DNA of 64,000 nucleotides from contig NZ_CP104275.1 in assembly GCF_025244925.1 (NCBI RefSeq), positions 3,404,211-3,468,210 of the forward strand, written 5' to 3'. Under the pieces are notes generated by a model that made no database searches, had not been told where the DNA came from, and was given only the letters and a program-made list of their open reading frames with translations. Shown piece by piece: positions 27,530 to 36,435 of the stretch (the stretch's first letter is position 1; every line of letters begins with the position of its first letter). The stretch is from Arthrobacter zhaoxinii (GTDB taxonomy: Bacteria; Actinomycetota; Actinomycetes; Actinomycetales; Micrococcaceae). The translations under genes were made by a program, and so were the position numbers.

Positions 27530-28714
27530 CGGTTCGGGGGCGGCCTTCCGCTCTGCGGCAGCCGGAGCGAAGGCAATGGAAACCAGCATGGCCGCGCCCA
27601 CCACCAGCAGCGCATTGCGCACGCCCCAGTGTTCCCCGAGGAAGCCCAGCACCGGCGGACCCACAAAGAAGGCCATATAGCCGATGGTGGACACCACGGA
27701 TACCCGGCCGGCGGCATGTACGGGGTCCTCCCCCGCGGCGGACATCCCCATCGGGAAGCCCAGGGCCGCCCCGATGCCCCACAGCACGGCACCGACGCCG
27801 GCCAGCACCAGATTCGGGGCGAAAACGAAGAGCAGCAGTCCGGCGAGGGAGGCGCTCATGCATATCCGCAGCGCCGGCACACGTCCCAGCCGGTCGATCA
27901 GCCGTGCGCCGAACCAGCGGGTGAGGGTCATGGCGGCCACGAAAATACCGAACATCACGGCGCCGGCGGACTCGCTGGTGCCCAGTCCGTCCACGGTCGC
28001 CTTCGCCACCCAGTCATTTGCCGCACCCTCGGTGAGCGCTGCGCCCATAACGACGACGCCGATCAGCAGCGTCCGCCCCTCCCGCCAGGCGCCGAACCGG
28101 GATGGTTTAGCCGTCGCATCGGCTCCGCCGGCGGCAGCATGGTGCGGCAGCTGGAGGAAGTTCCGCGGCACAATCAGGACCGCAATGCAGACAACGGTCA
28201 GGATGCCCAGCAGGTGCAGGGACAGCGAGACGCCCAGGGCGGAGAGCACGGCGCCGATCATGGCACCCACGAACGCCCCCGCGCTGAAGGCGCCGTGGAA
28301 TTTCGGCATGACTGTTCGCCCCACCCGGCGTTCGACGTCGGCGCCCTCCAGGTTCATGGCGACATCCCAGCCGGCAATACCCACACCGAACACCAGCAGC
28401 CCGGCAGCGGTTATCGGGATCGACCCCAGGTTCAGCCCGGCGGCAATGGCCAGCGAGGCGGCCGACGTCGTAATGCCGCCGGCCCGCACTGTTCCCGCGG
28501 TGCCGATCCGCTGCGCCACCGAACCTGCCAGCGGCAGCGCCGCGACGGAACCGATGGCGGAAAACAGCAGGAGCAGGCCGACGCCGGCGGCGCCGATCCC
28601 CAGGTCCTCCGCGGCAGCCGGGATACGGGCCGCCCAGCTGGCGAAGACCAGGCCGTTGAGGCCGAAAATCACGAAGACGGCGATGAGGGCTTTGTTCAGG
28701 GCTGTTTCGTTCAC
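27524..28714 (-). CDS. MFS transporter (YbjJ-like)
   Basis: Membrane transporter of 396 residues with about twelve helices. N-half: ALIAVFVIFGLNGLVFASWAARIPAAAEDLGI, typical of the YbjJ subgroup of the major facilitator superfamily. GWDVAMNLEGADVERRVGRTVMPKFHGAFSAGAFVGA in the N-half and MTLTRWFGARLIDRLGRVPALR in the C-half (a second R-x-G-R loop) confirm the fold. Short Ala/Glu/Pro-rich C-terminus. It lies 14 bp downstream of the ABC-F gene on the same strand and is probably co-transcribed. Substrate unknown. Confidence 0.9.
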   Translation of the reverse strand: MNETALNKALIAVFVIFGLNGLVFASWAARIPAAAEDLGIGAAGVGLLLLFSAIGSVAALPLAGSVAQRIGTAGTVRAGGITTSAASLAIAAGLNLGSIPITAAGLLVFGVGIAGWDVAMNLEGADVERRVGRTVMPKFHGAFSAGAFVGAMIGAVLSALGVSLSLHLLGILTVVCIAVLIVPRNFLQLPHHAAAGGADATAKPSRFGAWREGRTLLIGVVVMGAALTEGAANDWVAKATVDGLGTSESAGAVMFGIFVAAMTLTRWFGARLIDRLGRVPALRICMSASLAGLLLFVFAPNLVLAGVGAVLWGIGAALGFPMGMSAAGEDPVHAAGRVSVVSTIGYMAFFVGPPVLGFLGEHWGVRNALLVVGAAMLVSIAFAPAAAERKAAPEPA

Positions 28715-28728
28715 GCCTGTATTGTCCC

Positions 28729-30411
28729 CTACCGGACCCGTTCCACCCGTTTTTCGTCCCAGACGGGCGTCTCGGATTCGTAGACCCTGCCGTCGGAGCC
28801 GAAGACCAGGAAGCGGTCGAAGCTGCGGGCAAACCAGCGGTCGTGGGTGACCGCCAGGACCGTTCCTTCGAAGGCGTCAATGGCCTTTTCCAGCGCCTCG
28901 GCGGAGTGCAGGTCCAGGTTGTCGGTGGGTTCGTCCAGCAGCAGCAGGGTGGCGCCGGACAGCTCCAGGAGCAGGATCTGCATGCGTGCCTGCTGGCCGC
29001 CGGACAGGGACTCGAACTTCTGCTCGGAGGACGAGGCAAGTCCGTAGCGGTCCAGGGCTCCGGCGGCGGCTTCACGGCCCAGACCCGAGCGGTGTTCGTC
29101 GCCGCGGTGCAGAATGTCCAGCAGGGTGCGCTCGGCCAGGTCCGGGCGCATCATGGTCTGCGCGAAGAACCCCGGCCGGATCCGTGCGCCCAGCTTCACC
29201 GAGCCGTTATGCGGAACCGGTGCAATCTCCACCTCGGACACGGGCTCGTGTTCCTTATCCGGGTCGCTGCCGCCCAGGGCCAGCAGGCGCAGGAAGTGGG
29301 ATTTGCCGGAGCCGTTGGAGCCCAGCACCCCCACCCGGTCCCCGAACCAGATCTCGGTGCTGAACGGCTTCATCAGTCCGGTCAGTTCCAGCTTCTCGGC
29401 GACGACGGCGCGCTTGGCCGTGCGGCCGCCGCGCAGCCGCATCTTGACGTTCTGTTCAACGGGAAGGGCTTCCGGCGGGCCGGCTTCCAGGAATTTGGCG
29501 AGCCGGGTCTGGGCCGCGTGGTACCGGTTGGCCATGTCGGAGCGGAACGCCGCTTTGTTCTTGTACATGTTGACGAGTTCCTTGAGCTTGAGATGCTCCT
29601 CGTCCCAGCGCCGGCGCAGTTCCTCGAACCGGGCGTTGCGGTCTTCCCTGGCTTTGACGTAGCTGCTGAAGGCGCCGCCGTGGATCCAGGCGGAGGCGCC
29701 GTTGATGCCCGGCTCCAGGGTCACGATACGGGTGGCGGCGTTGTCCAGCAGCTCGCGGTCGTGGCTGACGAACAGCACGGACTTTTTGGAGGCGGCAAGT
29801 TTTCCTTCGAGCCAGCGTTTGCCCGGCACGTCCAGGTAGTTGTCCGGTTCGTCCAGGAGCAGGAGCTCGTCCGGGCCGGCGAAAAGCGCCTCCAGGACCA
29901 GCCGCTTCTGCTCGCCGCCGGACAGCGTTGCTGCCTTGCGGTACTGTGCCCGGTCGAAGGGCAGGCCGAGCGCGGCCATGGTCACCTCGTCCCAGACGGT
30001 TTCCTGCTCGTAGCCGCCGACGTCGCCCCATTCGGTGATGGCGGTGGCGTAGCGCATCTGGGTGGGCTCGTCGTCGTGCTCCATCATGGCCAGCTCGGCG
30101 GCATCCACTTCGCGGGCGGCGGCAGCAAGCGCCGGCGGTGCGGCCGAGACGAGCAGGTCGCGGACCGTGCTGTCATCCCGGACCTGCCCGACGAACTGGC
30201 GCATGATGCCCATGTTCCCGGACCGTGCCACCGTGCCCTCGTCCGGCCGCAGGTCACCGGCGATAATCCGCAGCAGGGTGGTCTTGCCGGTGCCGTTGGG
30301 CCCGATCAGGGCCGTCTTGTGCCCGTCCCCGACCTTGAAACTGACGCCGTTGAGCAGCTGCCGTCCGTCGGAGAGGAAATAGTCAATGTTGGATACGTCG
30401 AGATGTGCCAC
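28729..30411 (-). CDS. ABC-F family ATPase (ribosome-associated)
   Basis: Soluble protein of 560 residues with two ABC domains and no membrane part. ABC-F proteins bind the ribosomal E site and act in translation or antibiotic resistance. Domain 1: Walker A GPNGTGKTTLLRI, signature LSGGEQKRLVLEALF, Walker B ELLLLDEPDNYLDV. The linker (P-site tRNA interaction motif region, about residues 240-300) is rich in Arg, Lys and Glu. Domain 2: Walker A GSNGSGKSHFLRL, signature LSGGQQARMQILLLELS, Walker B TLLLLDEPTDNLD. Whether it is a housekeeping factor or confers resistance cannot be decided. Start ATG 30411 gives MAHLDVSNIDYFL, as in relatives. Confidence 0.93.
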   Translation of the reverse strand: MAHLDVSNIDYFLSDGRQLLNGVSFKVGDGHKTALIGPNGTGKTTLLRIIAGDLRPDEGTVARSGNMGIMRQFVGQVRDDSTVRDLLVSAAPPALAAAAREVDAAELAMMEHDDEPTQMRYATAITEWGDVGGYEQETVWDEVTMAALGLPFDRAQYRKAATLSGGEQKRLVLEALFAGPDELLLLDEPDNYLDVPGKRWLEGKLAASKKSVLFVSHDRELLDNAATRIVTLEPGINGASAWIHGGAFSSYVKAREDRNARFEELRRRWDEEHLKLKELVNMYKNKAAFRSDMANRYHAAQTRLAKFLEAGPPEALPVEQNVKMRLRGGRTAKRAVVAEKLELTGLMKPFSTEIWFGDRVGVLGSNGSGKSHFLRLLALGGSDPDKEHEPVSEVEIAPVPHNGSVKLGARIRPGFFAQTMMRPDLAERTLLDILHRGDEHRSGLGREAAAGALDRYGLASSSEQKFESLSGGQQARMQILLLELSGATLLLLDEPTDNLDLHSAEALEKAIDAFEGTVLAVTHDRWFARSFDRFLVFGSDGRVYESETPVWDEKRVERVR

Positions 30412-30523
30412 GTACCCATCCTCCCATTCCTTCCGGGCCGCCGCCGGTGGCCCGGTGCCGCCGTCCGGACATACGATGAAAACCTTGGAACTTCAAGGAA
30501 AATCTCAAGAAAGCAGGACTGAA

Positions 30524-30844
30524 ATGATCTTTATTACCGTCAAGTTCCTCGTCAAGCCCGAGTGGACCGAGCGCTGGCCGGAGCTGACCGCCGGGTTCAC
30601 CGAAGCCACCCGTGCCGAGCCCGGCAACCTCTGGTTTGACTGGTCCCGCAGCCTGGAGAACCCGAACGAGTTTGTCCTCGTGGAGGCCTTCAAGGACGAC
30701 GCCGCGGCCGCCCACGTCCAGAGCGACCATTTCCAGCAGGCCATGAAGGATATGGTCCCGGCGCTGGTGGAGACCCCGAAGATCATCAACACCGTCATTG
30801 ACGGCGAAGAGTGGTCCCGGATGGGTGAACTGACCGTCGACTAG
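30524..30844 (+). CDS. Antibiotic-biosynthesis-monooxygenase-fold protein (putative quinol monooxygenase)
   Basis: Small cytosolic protein of 106 residues with the dimeric ferredoxin-like ABM fold, as in YgiN. Seen: MIFITVKFLVKPEWTERWPELTAGFTEATRAEPGNLWFDWSRSL then EFVLVEAFKDDAAAAHVQSDHFQQAMKDM; the E-P-G-N/C...DWSR and H-x-x-S-x-H-F patterns are characteristic. Members oxidise quinols or aromatic compounds without cofactors, but the substrate here is unknown. ATG 30524 is chosen because GCAGGAC lies upstream and MIFITV starts the fold; an earlier in-frame ATG (30476) adds a Gln/Ser/Lys stretch lacking support. Single-gene unit, convergent with the next gene. Confidence 0.88.
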   Translation: MIFITVKFLVKPEWTERWPELTAGFTEATRAEPGNLWFDWSRSLENPNEFVLVEAFKDDAAAAHVQSDHFQQAMKDMVPALVETPKIINTVIDGEEWSRMGELTVD

Positions 30845-30856
30845 GGCTGCGCCGGC

Positions 30857-30898
30857 CCGGCCATGGGGAACCTTCTGCATTCAGTTCCCCATGGCCGG
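30857..30898. terminator. Long perfect-stem terminator between convergent genes
   Basis: CCGGCCATGGGGAAC at 30857-30871 pairs perfectly with 30884-30898 (15 bp, 12-base loop). No long U-run follows on either strand. Confidence 0.7.
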
Positions 30899-30932
30899 CG
30901 CCCGCCCACCGGCCCGCGGCGTTTGCCTGCTG

Positions 30933-32120
30933 CTAGTCCCCGAACGTGATGTTGATCTTGTCTCCCTGGATATCGACCATGGCGGGCATCGAGTAGAGCT
31001 CGACCGTGCCCTTCTGCGTGCCCCACTCGTTGCCGCGCTTCATTTCGGCTTCCAGAGTGAACTGTCCGTCTTTCGCCTGGAGCGGGAACGGATAGGACGG
31101 GTCGCCTTCAATGGACTCGTAAGTGGGTTCCTTGGTCATGCTCCACTTGATATTGCGGAAATTATTAGGGTCCTCGCCGTCCGCCTTGTTGGGGCACCCC
31201 TGAGGCTGCAGTTCCGTGGACTTCATGCAGCTTGCCAGGTGTGCCTTGGTCTGGGCCTTGATTTCCTCTCGGGCCGCATCCGTGAGTTCAGGCCGGTAGA
31301 CGACATCCAGCACCTCCGCGGGCGCCTCCGGGTCACCCACACCCACGCTCACCTTCTCTTCACCGCTGTAACCGACGTACTCGGTGCCCTTGGGGGTGTT
31401 GAAGGTGTAGTCACCCGGGTAGACCGAGAAGTACTTGGAATCGTCGAATCCTTCAATAGCGACGCCGTTCACGGCCAGTTCCGTGCTGTCTCCGTCCACC
31501 CGGTACGCAATCTCGGACTCCCGCAGCGGAGAGGTCAGCTCCCACTTTTCGAAAAAGACTGCCGCATCTCCCGCGGACGTCAAGTCAAAGGTCACGGACG
31601 TGGTCTCGTCACCCTGTTTTACGTCCGCTGTCACTTCGGCGAAGATGCCGGAGGCGTCCACATTGGTTATTTCGAATCCGCTGATCCGGTTTTCGGCCTT
31701 CGAATAGATCTCGTTGGTCATCAGGGAAAAGTCCTGCGCCGCGTAATAGCCGTTCTCTTCGTCATAGGCCGCGACCATGTCCATGGCCCCTTCAATGTCC
31801 CCGTCGACTACTGCCTGGAGGTATGACTCGACCTGCAGCTTCGGGTTGTACTTCTCGCTCAGGTGCTTGTACCCAAAGAACCCGCCGATCACCAGGAGTA
31901 CCAACAGCCCGCCGACAACACTGCCGGCAATAATCAGGCGTTTACGCAGCTTCGGGTTCGACTTCTTCGGTGCGGGCACGGGTGCGCCCTGGTACCCGGC
32001 TCCGGGAGGCACCGCATAGGGCGACTGTCCCTGTGCAGCGGCGCCGGGCGGCGGCGGAGCCCCTTGGTATCCCTGCGCGTCAGCTCGCGGGCCTTGGCTA
32101 TCCATTTGTCTGTCCCCCAT
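30933..32120 (-). CDS. Membrane-anchored protein with extracytoplasmic TcaA/DUF4878-like domains
   Basis: Protein of 395 residues. The first 50 residues are Pro/Gln/Gly/Ala-rich and cytosolic. A basic stop-transfer-like stretch (KKSNPKLRKRL) precedes one membrane helix (IIAGSVVGGLLVLLVIGGFFGY, about residues 60-82). The rest, about 310 residues, should be outside. It begins KHLSEKYNPKLQVESYLQAVVDGDIEGAMDM, recalling TcaA- and DUF4878-type NTF2-like domains, and contains two Cys (ASCMKSTELQPQGCP) that could form a disulfide. Function unknown; a cell-envelope role is an inference from topology. Confidence 0.75.
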   Translation of the reverse strand: MGDRQMDSQGPRADAQGYQGAPPPPGAAAQGQSPYAVPPGAGYQGAPVPAPKKSNPKLRKRLIIAGSVVGGLLVLLVIGGFFGYKHLSEKYNPKLQVESYLQAVVDGDIEGAMDMVAAYDEENGYYAAQDFSLMTNEIYSKAENRISGFEITNVDASGIFAEVTADVKQGDETTSVTFDLTSAGDAAVFFEKWELTSPLRESEIAYRVDGDSTELAVNGVAIEGFDDSKYFSVYPGDYTFNTPKGTEYVGYSGEEKVSVGVGDPEAPAEVLDVVYRPELTDAAREEIKAQTKAHLASCMKSTELQPQGCPNKADGEDPNNFRNIKWSMTKEPTYESIEGDPSYPFPLQAKDGQFTLEAEMKRGNEWGTQKGTVELYSMPAMVDIQGDKINITFGD

Positions 32121-32273
32121 GACTTGTTCCCCGGTTCAAGTACCGGCGGCGGTGCCGGTACCCGATAACATACAAGGTTTTGCGGCGCGGGTCACAATCT
32201 TCGCAAGACACCCGGACCGGGGATATCGGGTGGGTCGCAGACGGCAGGCGTGGCGGTGTCCCCTGCCCGTCTC

Positions 32274-33713
32274 CTACGGGGCCAGCGGGGGCACGGGCAG
32301 CCCGAACACGTCCTTCAGGGCGAGCCTTGCCGCGTGCATGCCGCCCATGCCGTGTACTCCGGGGCCCGGCGGGGTGGACGCGGAACTGAGGTAGACACCT
32401 GGAACCGCAGTGCGCCACGGTTTCGGCGACAGGACCGGACGGATCAGCATCTGGGCCAGCGTCACGGCCCCGCCGCCGAAATCCCCGCCCACATAGTTGG
32501 CGTTGTACTGTTCCAGGTCCGCCGCCGTCGTCACCCGCGAGTCGACAACGACGTCGCGGAATCCGGGGGCGAACCGCTCAATCTGCGCCGTGACCGCTTC
32601 GGTCATGTCCACCGTGGAACCTGCAGGCACATGGCAGTAGGACCACAGGACGTGCCGGCCCGCGGGGGCACGGGTGGGGTCGAAGCTGCTGGGCTGGGAC
32701 AGCAGCACGTAGGGTCGGCGCGGATGCCGCCCAGACGCGACGTCGTCCTCGGCAGCAGCCAGTTCGGCGCGCGTGCCGCCCAGATGGGCCGTTCCCGTGC
32801 GTGCCATCTCCGGGTTCGCCCACGGCACCGGGCCGGAGAGGATGAAGTCCACCTTGCACGCAGCGTTCCCGTAGCGGAACCGCTCCAGGGCCTTGGCATA
32901 GCGCGCCGGAAGCCGGTCCCCGCCCAACTCCAGCAGTACCGAAGGGGACACATCCAGAATGACCGCCCGGGAATCGGCCACCTCGTCCAGGGACGTGATC
33001 CGGTGCCCGGTGGAGATCTCACCGCCGTGCGCCCGCAGGTCATCGGCCATCGCGTCGGCGATGGCCTGCGAACCGCCTACCGGGATTGGCCAGCCCACGG
33101 AGTGGGCCAGGGTTCCCAGCATCAGTCCGCCGCCTGCGGAAGGCAGCGACGGCATTTTCCCGACGGGGTGCGCCGCGACGCCGGAGAGCAGGGCCGGCGC
33201 GGCGTCCTCCACGAACCGGCGGTTCCACAGCGGCGTGCCCTGGTCCAGGGCGGCCAGGCCGAAGGCGGCCAGCGCAACCGGATCCCGGGGAATGCTCAGC
33301 AGGGAGCCCATCAGCAGGTCGGTGACGGCCTCGCTGCGGTTCACCAGCGGTTCCATCAGGCGGCGGTAGGCGGCACCGTCGCGTCCCAGCCCGTCCACGG
33401 TCCGGTCCAGGTCCTTATACGCCAGTGCCGCACGTCCGCCGTCGAGCGGTGAGGCGTAGGAAATCTCCGGCACCACCAGGTCGATCCGCCGGTCCAGCCC
33501 GAAGCTGCGGAAGAACGGAGAGGCCAGGGCCATGGGGTGCACTGCGGAGCAGATGTCGTGCAGGTGGCCGGGTTCCATCAGTTCCTTGGTGCGGCTGCCG
33601 CCGCCTACCGTGGACCGGGTTTCGAACACGCGGACCGTGAGGCCGGCGCGGGCCATGATGACCGCTGCCGCGAGCCCGTTCGGGCCGGCCCCGACTACAC
33701 TGACATCGCTCAC
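32274..33713 (-). CDS. Phytoene-desaturase-like FAD-dependent oxidoreductase
   Basis: NAD(P)/FAD-dependent amine-oxidase-fold protein, 479 residues. The N-terminal dinucleotide motif is VSVVGAGPNGLAAAVIMARAGLTVRVFETRSTVGGGSRT (G-x-G-x-x-G with the downstream acidic ribose-binding residue). The C-terminal FAD motif is PGVYLSSASTPPGPGVHGMGGMHAARLAL. Relatives include CrtI-type carotenoid desaturases and the PYROXD2 group. No phytoene synthase or other carotenoid gene is near, so a carotenoid role is unsupported. Its start overlaps the stop of the FemAB-like gene (33713), the same transcription unit as the GT87 gene. Confidence 0.88.
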   Translation of the reverse strand: MSDVSVVGAGPNGLAAAVIMARAGLTVRVFETRSTVGGGSRTKELMEPGHLHDICSAVHPMALASPFFRSFGLDRRIDLVVPEISYASPLDGGRAALAYKDLDRTVDGLGRDGAAYRRLMEPLVNRSEAVTDLLMGSLLSIPRDPVALAAFGLAALDQGTPLWNRRFVEDAAPALLSGVAAHPVGKMPSLPSAGGGLMLGTLAHSVGWPIPVGGSQAIADAMADDLRAHGGEISTGHRITSLDEVADSRAVILDVSPSVLLELGGDRLPARYAKALERFRYGNAACKVDFILSGPVPWANPEMARTGTAHLGGTRAELAAAEDDVASGRHPRRPYVLLSQPSSFDPTRAPAGRHVLWSYCHVPAGSTVDMTEAVTAQIERFAPGFRDVVVDSRVTTAADLEQYNANYVGGDFGGGAVTLAQMLIRPVLSPKPWRTAVPGVYLSSASTPPGPGVHGMGGMHAARLALKDVFGLPVPPLAP

Positions 33714-34804
33714 TAAGCCGCCTCTTTGCCCCTCCGGCCGGTGATCCGGCCCGCCAGTCCCTTGGCGGAGTCCGGGAGGCTGCGGAGTTTCCCGGGCGCC
33801 TCCCGCCGCAGTTTCAGGGCGTTTGCCACCAGAGCGTACCGGAGCGGATGCAGGGGAATGTCATAGGTGGTGGGAATGGTGACCACGGTCTTGGAGAAGT
33901 TCCGCTTAAACGTGGTGACGTTGATCAGGCCCGGATAGTTGTCGCTGACGATGCCGGTGAGGCCGCACGCGGTGTTGCCGGCCTCCTTGAGGACCTTGAA
34001 GGCCTCCCAGAGCAGCAGGTAGGGGGCATTGGTCTTGCGGGCGCTGTGCGAACTGGCCGCGAAGTAGTAGACGGAGTAGCCGCGGTACTCCGTGGTGATG
34101 AGCCAGGACACCGGCTGGCCGTCCATGTAGGCCACCATGAGGCGCAGATGGTCACCGAGTTCGGTGAGCAGGGTTTCGTAGAAGCCGGACTCGAAGCTCG
34201 AGAAGCCGTCCCGCGAGGCGGTTTCCTGCATGATCGGGAAGAGTTCGGTGCGGAACACCTCGGCCCAGCGGTCACGCTCGATGGTCTGGACCTTGACGCC
34301 CAGCTTCTCCGCCTTGCGGATCAGGTTCCGTGCGTTGGACCGGAAAGACGCGAATATCTCGTCCGTGTCCGGGGTCAGGTCGACGACGATTTCGCGTTCG
34401 TACCAGCCGTGTTCCAGCGGCCCGGTGACGGGCGGCTGCGGATGCGCGATCTGCATGCGGATGTACAGCGGGTCGACGGCGGGATCGGCCCGGAACTGTT
34501 CCTGCACAGTGGACACGAGCCGGGCTTCGGCGTTGTGCGTGCGCGTGGTGAACCAGGTGGGGCCGTTGACGACCACCAGGGACGGCCGCAGCCGTCGTTC
34601 GGAGCGAAGGTAACTGGCCGTGGCAACCAGTGTGCCGCCGTCGTAATAGGCCCAGATGCCGTACGGGCTGCGGCCAAGCTTCCGCTCAAAATCAGCCCAG
34701 TAGGGGGTTTGCTCCAGCGGGATCACCACATCGGGGTGCGCGGCGGCGAGCGCCTCGAACTCCTCGTGGCTGAGCTGCTCGGAACGGTATGGAACGGGGG
34801 TCAC
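33713..34804 (-). CDS. FemAB-family (GNAT-fold) peptidyltransferase-like protein
   Basis: Protein of 363 residues similar to the FemX/FemA/B aminoacyl-tRNA-dependent transferases that add amino acids to peptidoglycan stem peptides. Visible: an N-terminal LEQTPYWADFERKLGRSPYGIWAYYDGG, the central FRSNARNLIRKAEKLGVKVQ and, near the C-terminus, SVYYFAASSHSARKTNAPYLLLWEAFKVLKEAG plus YPGLINVTTFKRNFSK (substrate-binding loop). In this family the K-x-x-F/F-K-x-x-F pattern near the end is common. Overlaps both neighbours by 1-4 bp, forming a three-gene unit with the GT87 and oxidoreductase genes. Cell-wall modification is the best guess. Confidence 0.88.
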   Translation of the reverse strand: MTPVPYRSEQLSHEEFEALAAAHPDVVIPLEQTPYWADFERKLGRSPYGIWAYYDGGTLVATASYLRSERRLRPSLVVVNGPTWFTTRTHNAEARLVSTVQEQFRADPAVDPLYIRMQIAHPQPPVTGPLEHGWYEREIVVDLTPDTDEIFASFRSNARNLIRKAEKLGVKVQTIERDRWAEVFRTELFPIMQETASRDGFSSFESGFYETLLTELGDHLRLMVAYMDGQPVSWLITTEYRGYSVYYFAASSHSARKTNAPYLLLWEAFKVLKEAGNTACGLTGIVSDNYPGLINVTTFKRNFSKTVVTIPTTYDIPLHPLRYALVANALKLRREAPGKLRSLPDSAKGLAGRITGRRGKEAA

Positions 34805-36276
34805 TGTGCTTCTTTCGCCGGGGCCGCATGCGTTTCCAAGGATACCGGCCTTCGCCGCCGCAGGGCCCAGCGGTCGGGGGCACCGTCGAACGGCCCGCCC
34901 TGCGGATCATCCGCGCCGCCCCGGCGCACCGGGTCGCCGTCGGGCTCCAGGATGTCGGACACCACCCGGTACATCAGATAGACCGTGGCCAGCACGTGGC
35001 CCAGTACAGCCAGCACGTAGTAGGGCGAATCGAGGTTGTTCTCGGCCGCCCCGCCGGAGGTCTCCTTCGCGAGGTACATCCAGATGGCCCACCAGTGCAT
35101 CACCTCGAAGAACTGCCAGATCAGGAAGTCGAGCCACCTCGGCCGCGCCAGGGCGACGAGCGGAATAAGCCAGAGGACAAACTGCGGCGAGTAGACCTTG
35201 TTGGTGAGGATGAATGCCGCCACGATCAGGAACGCCAGCTGCGCCAGGCGCGGCCGGCGCCCGGCCCGCAGCGCCAGCACGGCGATTCCTCCGCACGCGA
35301 GCGCGAAAAGCAGGTACGCCCAGACGTTGATGAACTCCGCGCCGACGCCGGTTCCGCCGGCCCGTTCCACGGTCAGGTTCCACGCGAACCAGACGGAGGA
35401 ATAGCCGGCCGGGCGGTCCCCCGTGAAGGTCAGGAAGAAACGCCAGGACTCGTAGTCCCGGAGCATAAACGGGAGGTTCACCGCCAGCCAGGTGAGTGCC
35501 GCGGCCGCGAAGGCCAGCACCGCCGGGCGCAGGCGCAGGGTCCGCAGTGCCAGCACCAGCACGGCACCGAGGATCAGCACCGGATAGAGCTTCAGCGCGG
35601 TCCCCAGCCCAATCAGCACCCCGGCCGCCACCGGGCGGTTCCGGGCAAAGGCCAGCATCCCCAGCGTGGCAAGCATCACGGCGAAAATGTCCCAGTTGAT
35701 GAACACGGACAGGATCGCCGCCGGGGCCAAAGCCACCATGGCTGCATCCCAGGGCCGGCGGCCGGCCAGGCGCATGGTGGCAATGACCGTGGCCATCCAC
35801 GCCGCCGTGGCCAGCACTGCGTTGACGTCGAAATACTGCAGGGACCTCAGTGCCGTGCCGCCCTCACCGGGCACCAACAGGGCGGTGGCTCCGGCCAGGA
35901 GCCCCAGGAGGACCGGATACTCAAAGAACGAGCCCTCCGTGAGGAACGGGAAGACCCCCTCCCCCAGCCCCCGGGTGCGGAAGAGCTCCGGCCAGTCCGA
36001 ATAGCAGGCGGCGTAAAAATGGTCCGGAGTGTTCCAGCCGCCCGCGCGGCAGGAAGTCTTGACCAGGACCGCCAGCAGTGCGGCGACGACGGTGAACAGG
36101 ATCAGCACCCGTTCCACGGTGAAGAATCCAGGGGAAACAATGCCCGGCGCGGCGTGGCGGCCCATCGGGCCGCCGATGCCTTCCGTGAACCTCCGCAGGA
36201 ACGGATCGTTGCGGGACGGCACCACAATGCGCTGCGGGCCGCGCCGGGAGTTGGGCTGCATGGGTCCAGTATCCAT
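34801..36276 (-). CDS. GT87-family (DUF2029) membrane glycosyltransferase
   Basis: Polytopic GT-C type glycosyltransferase of about 491 residues, presumably a polyprenyl-phosphate-mannose-dependent mannosyltransferase of the PimE/GT87 type in the cytoplasmic membrane. About ten helices. The first extracytoplasmic loop (CRAGGWNTPDHFYAACYSDWPELFRTRGL) holds acidic residues expected at the active site; FINWDIFAVMLATLGMLAFARNRP and GLGTALKLYPVLILGAVLVLAL are recognisable GT87 blocks. Start is uncertain: ATG 36276 (MDTGPMQPNS) or 36261. The end overlaps the FemAB-like gene by 4 bp. Divergent from ino1. Likely acts on lipid glycans such as lipomannan (inference). Confidence 0.87.
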   Translation of the reverse strand: MDTGPMQPNSRRGPQRIVVPSRNDPFLRRFTEGIGGPMGRHAAPGIVSPGFFTVERVLILFTVVAALLAVLVKTSCRAGGWNTPDHFYAACYSDWPELFRTRGLGEGVFPFLTEGSFFEYPVLLGLLAGATALLVPGEGGTALRSLQYFDVNAVLATAAWMATVIATMRLAGRRPWDAAMVALAPAAILSVFINWDIFAVMLATLGMLAFARNRPVAAGVLIGLGTALKLYPVLILGAVLVLALRTLRLRPAVLAFAAAALTWLAVNLPFMLRDYESWRFFLTFTGDRPAGYSSVWFAWNLTVERAGGTGVGAEFINVWAYLLFALACGGIAVLALRAGRRPRLAQLAFLIVAAFILTNKVYSPQFVLWLIPLVALARPRWLDFLIWQFFEVMHWWAIWMYLAKETSGGAAENNLDSPYYVLAVLGHVLATVYLMYRVVSDILEPDGDPVRRGGADDPQGGPFDGAPDRWALRRRRPVSLETHAAPAKEAQ

Positions 36277-36435
36277 CAGTGAGCTGCAGCTTCCGGCACG
36301 GCCGCAAGGCCGGCAGCTGCGGCTTCCCGGACATGGTGCACCGGACCCAAACCGCCGATGTGACGGCAAGCACGTAGACTATGGGGGTTGTCTGCGCCCG
36401 CGGCGGGCGTTCAACATTTTCTTCAAAGGAGAACC

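Noticed and set aside
32274..33713. Carotenoid phytoene desaturase (crtI) annotation
   Set aside because: Only the general FAD/amine-oxidase fold is visible, and no carotenoid genes are nearby; kept as a generic oxidoreductase.
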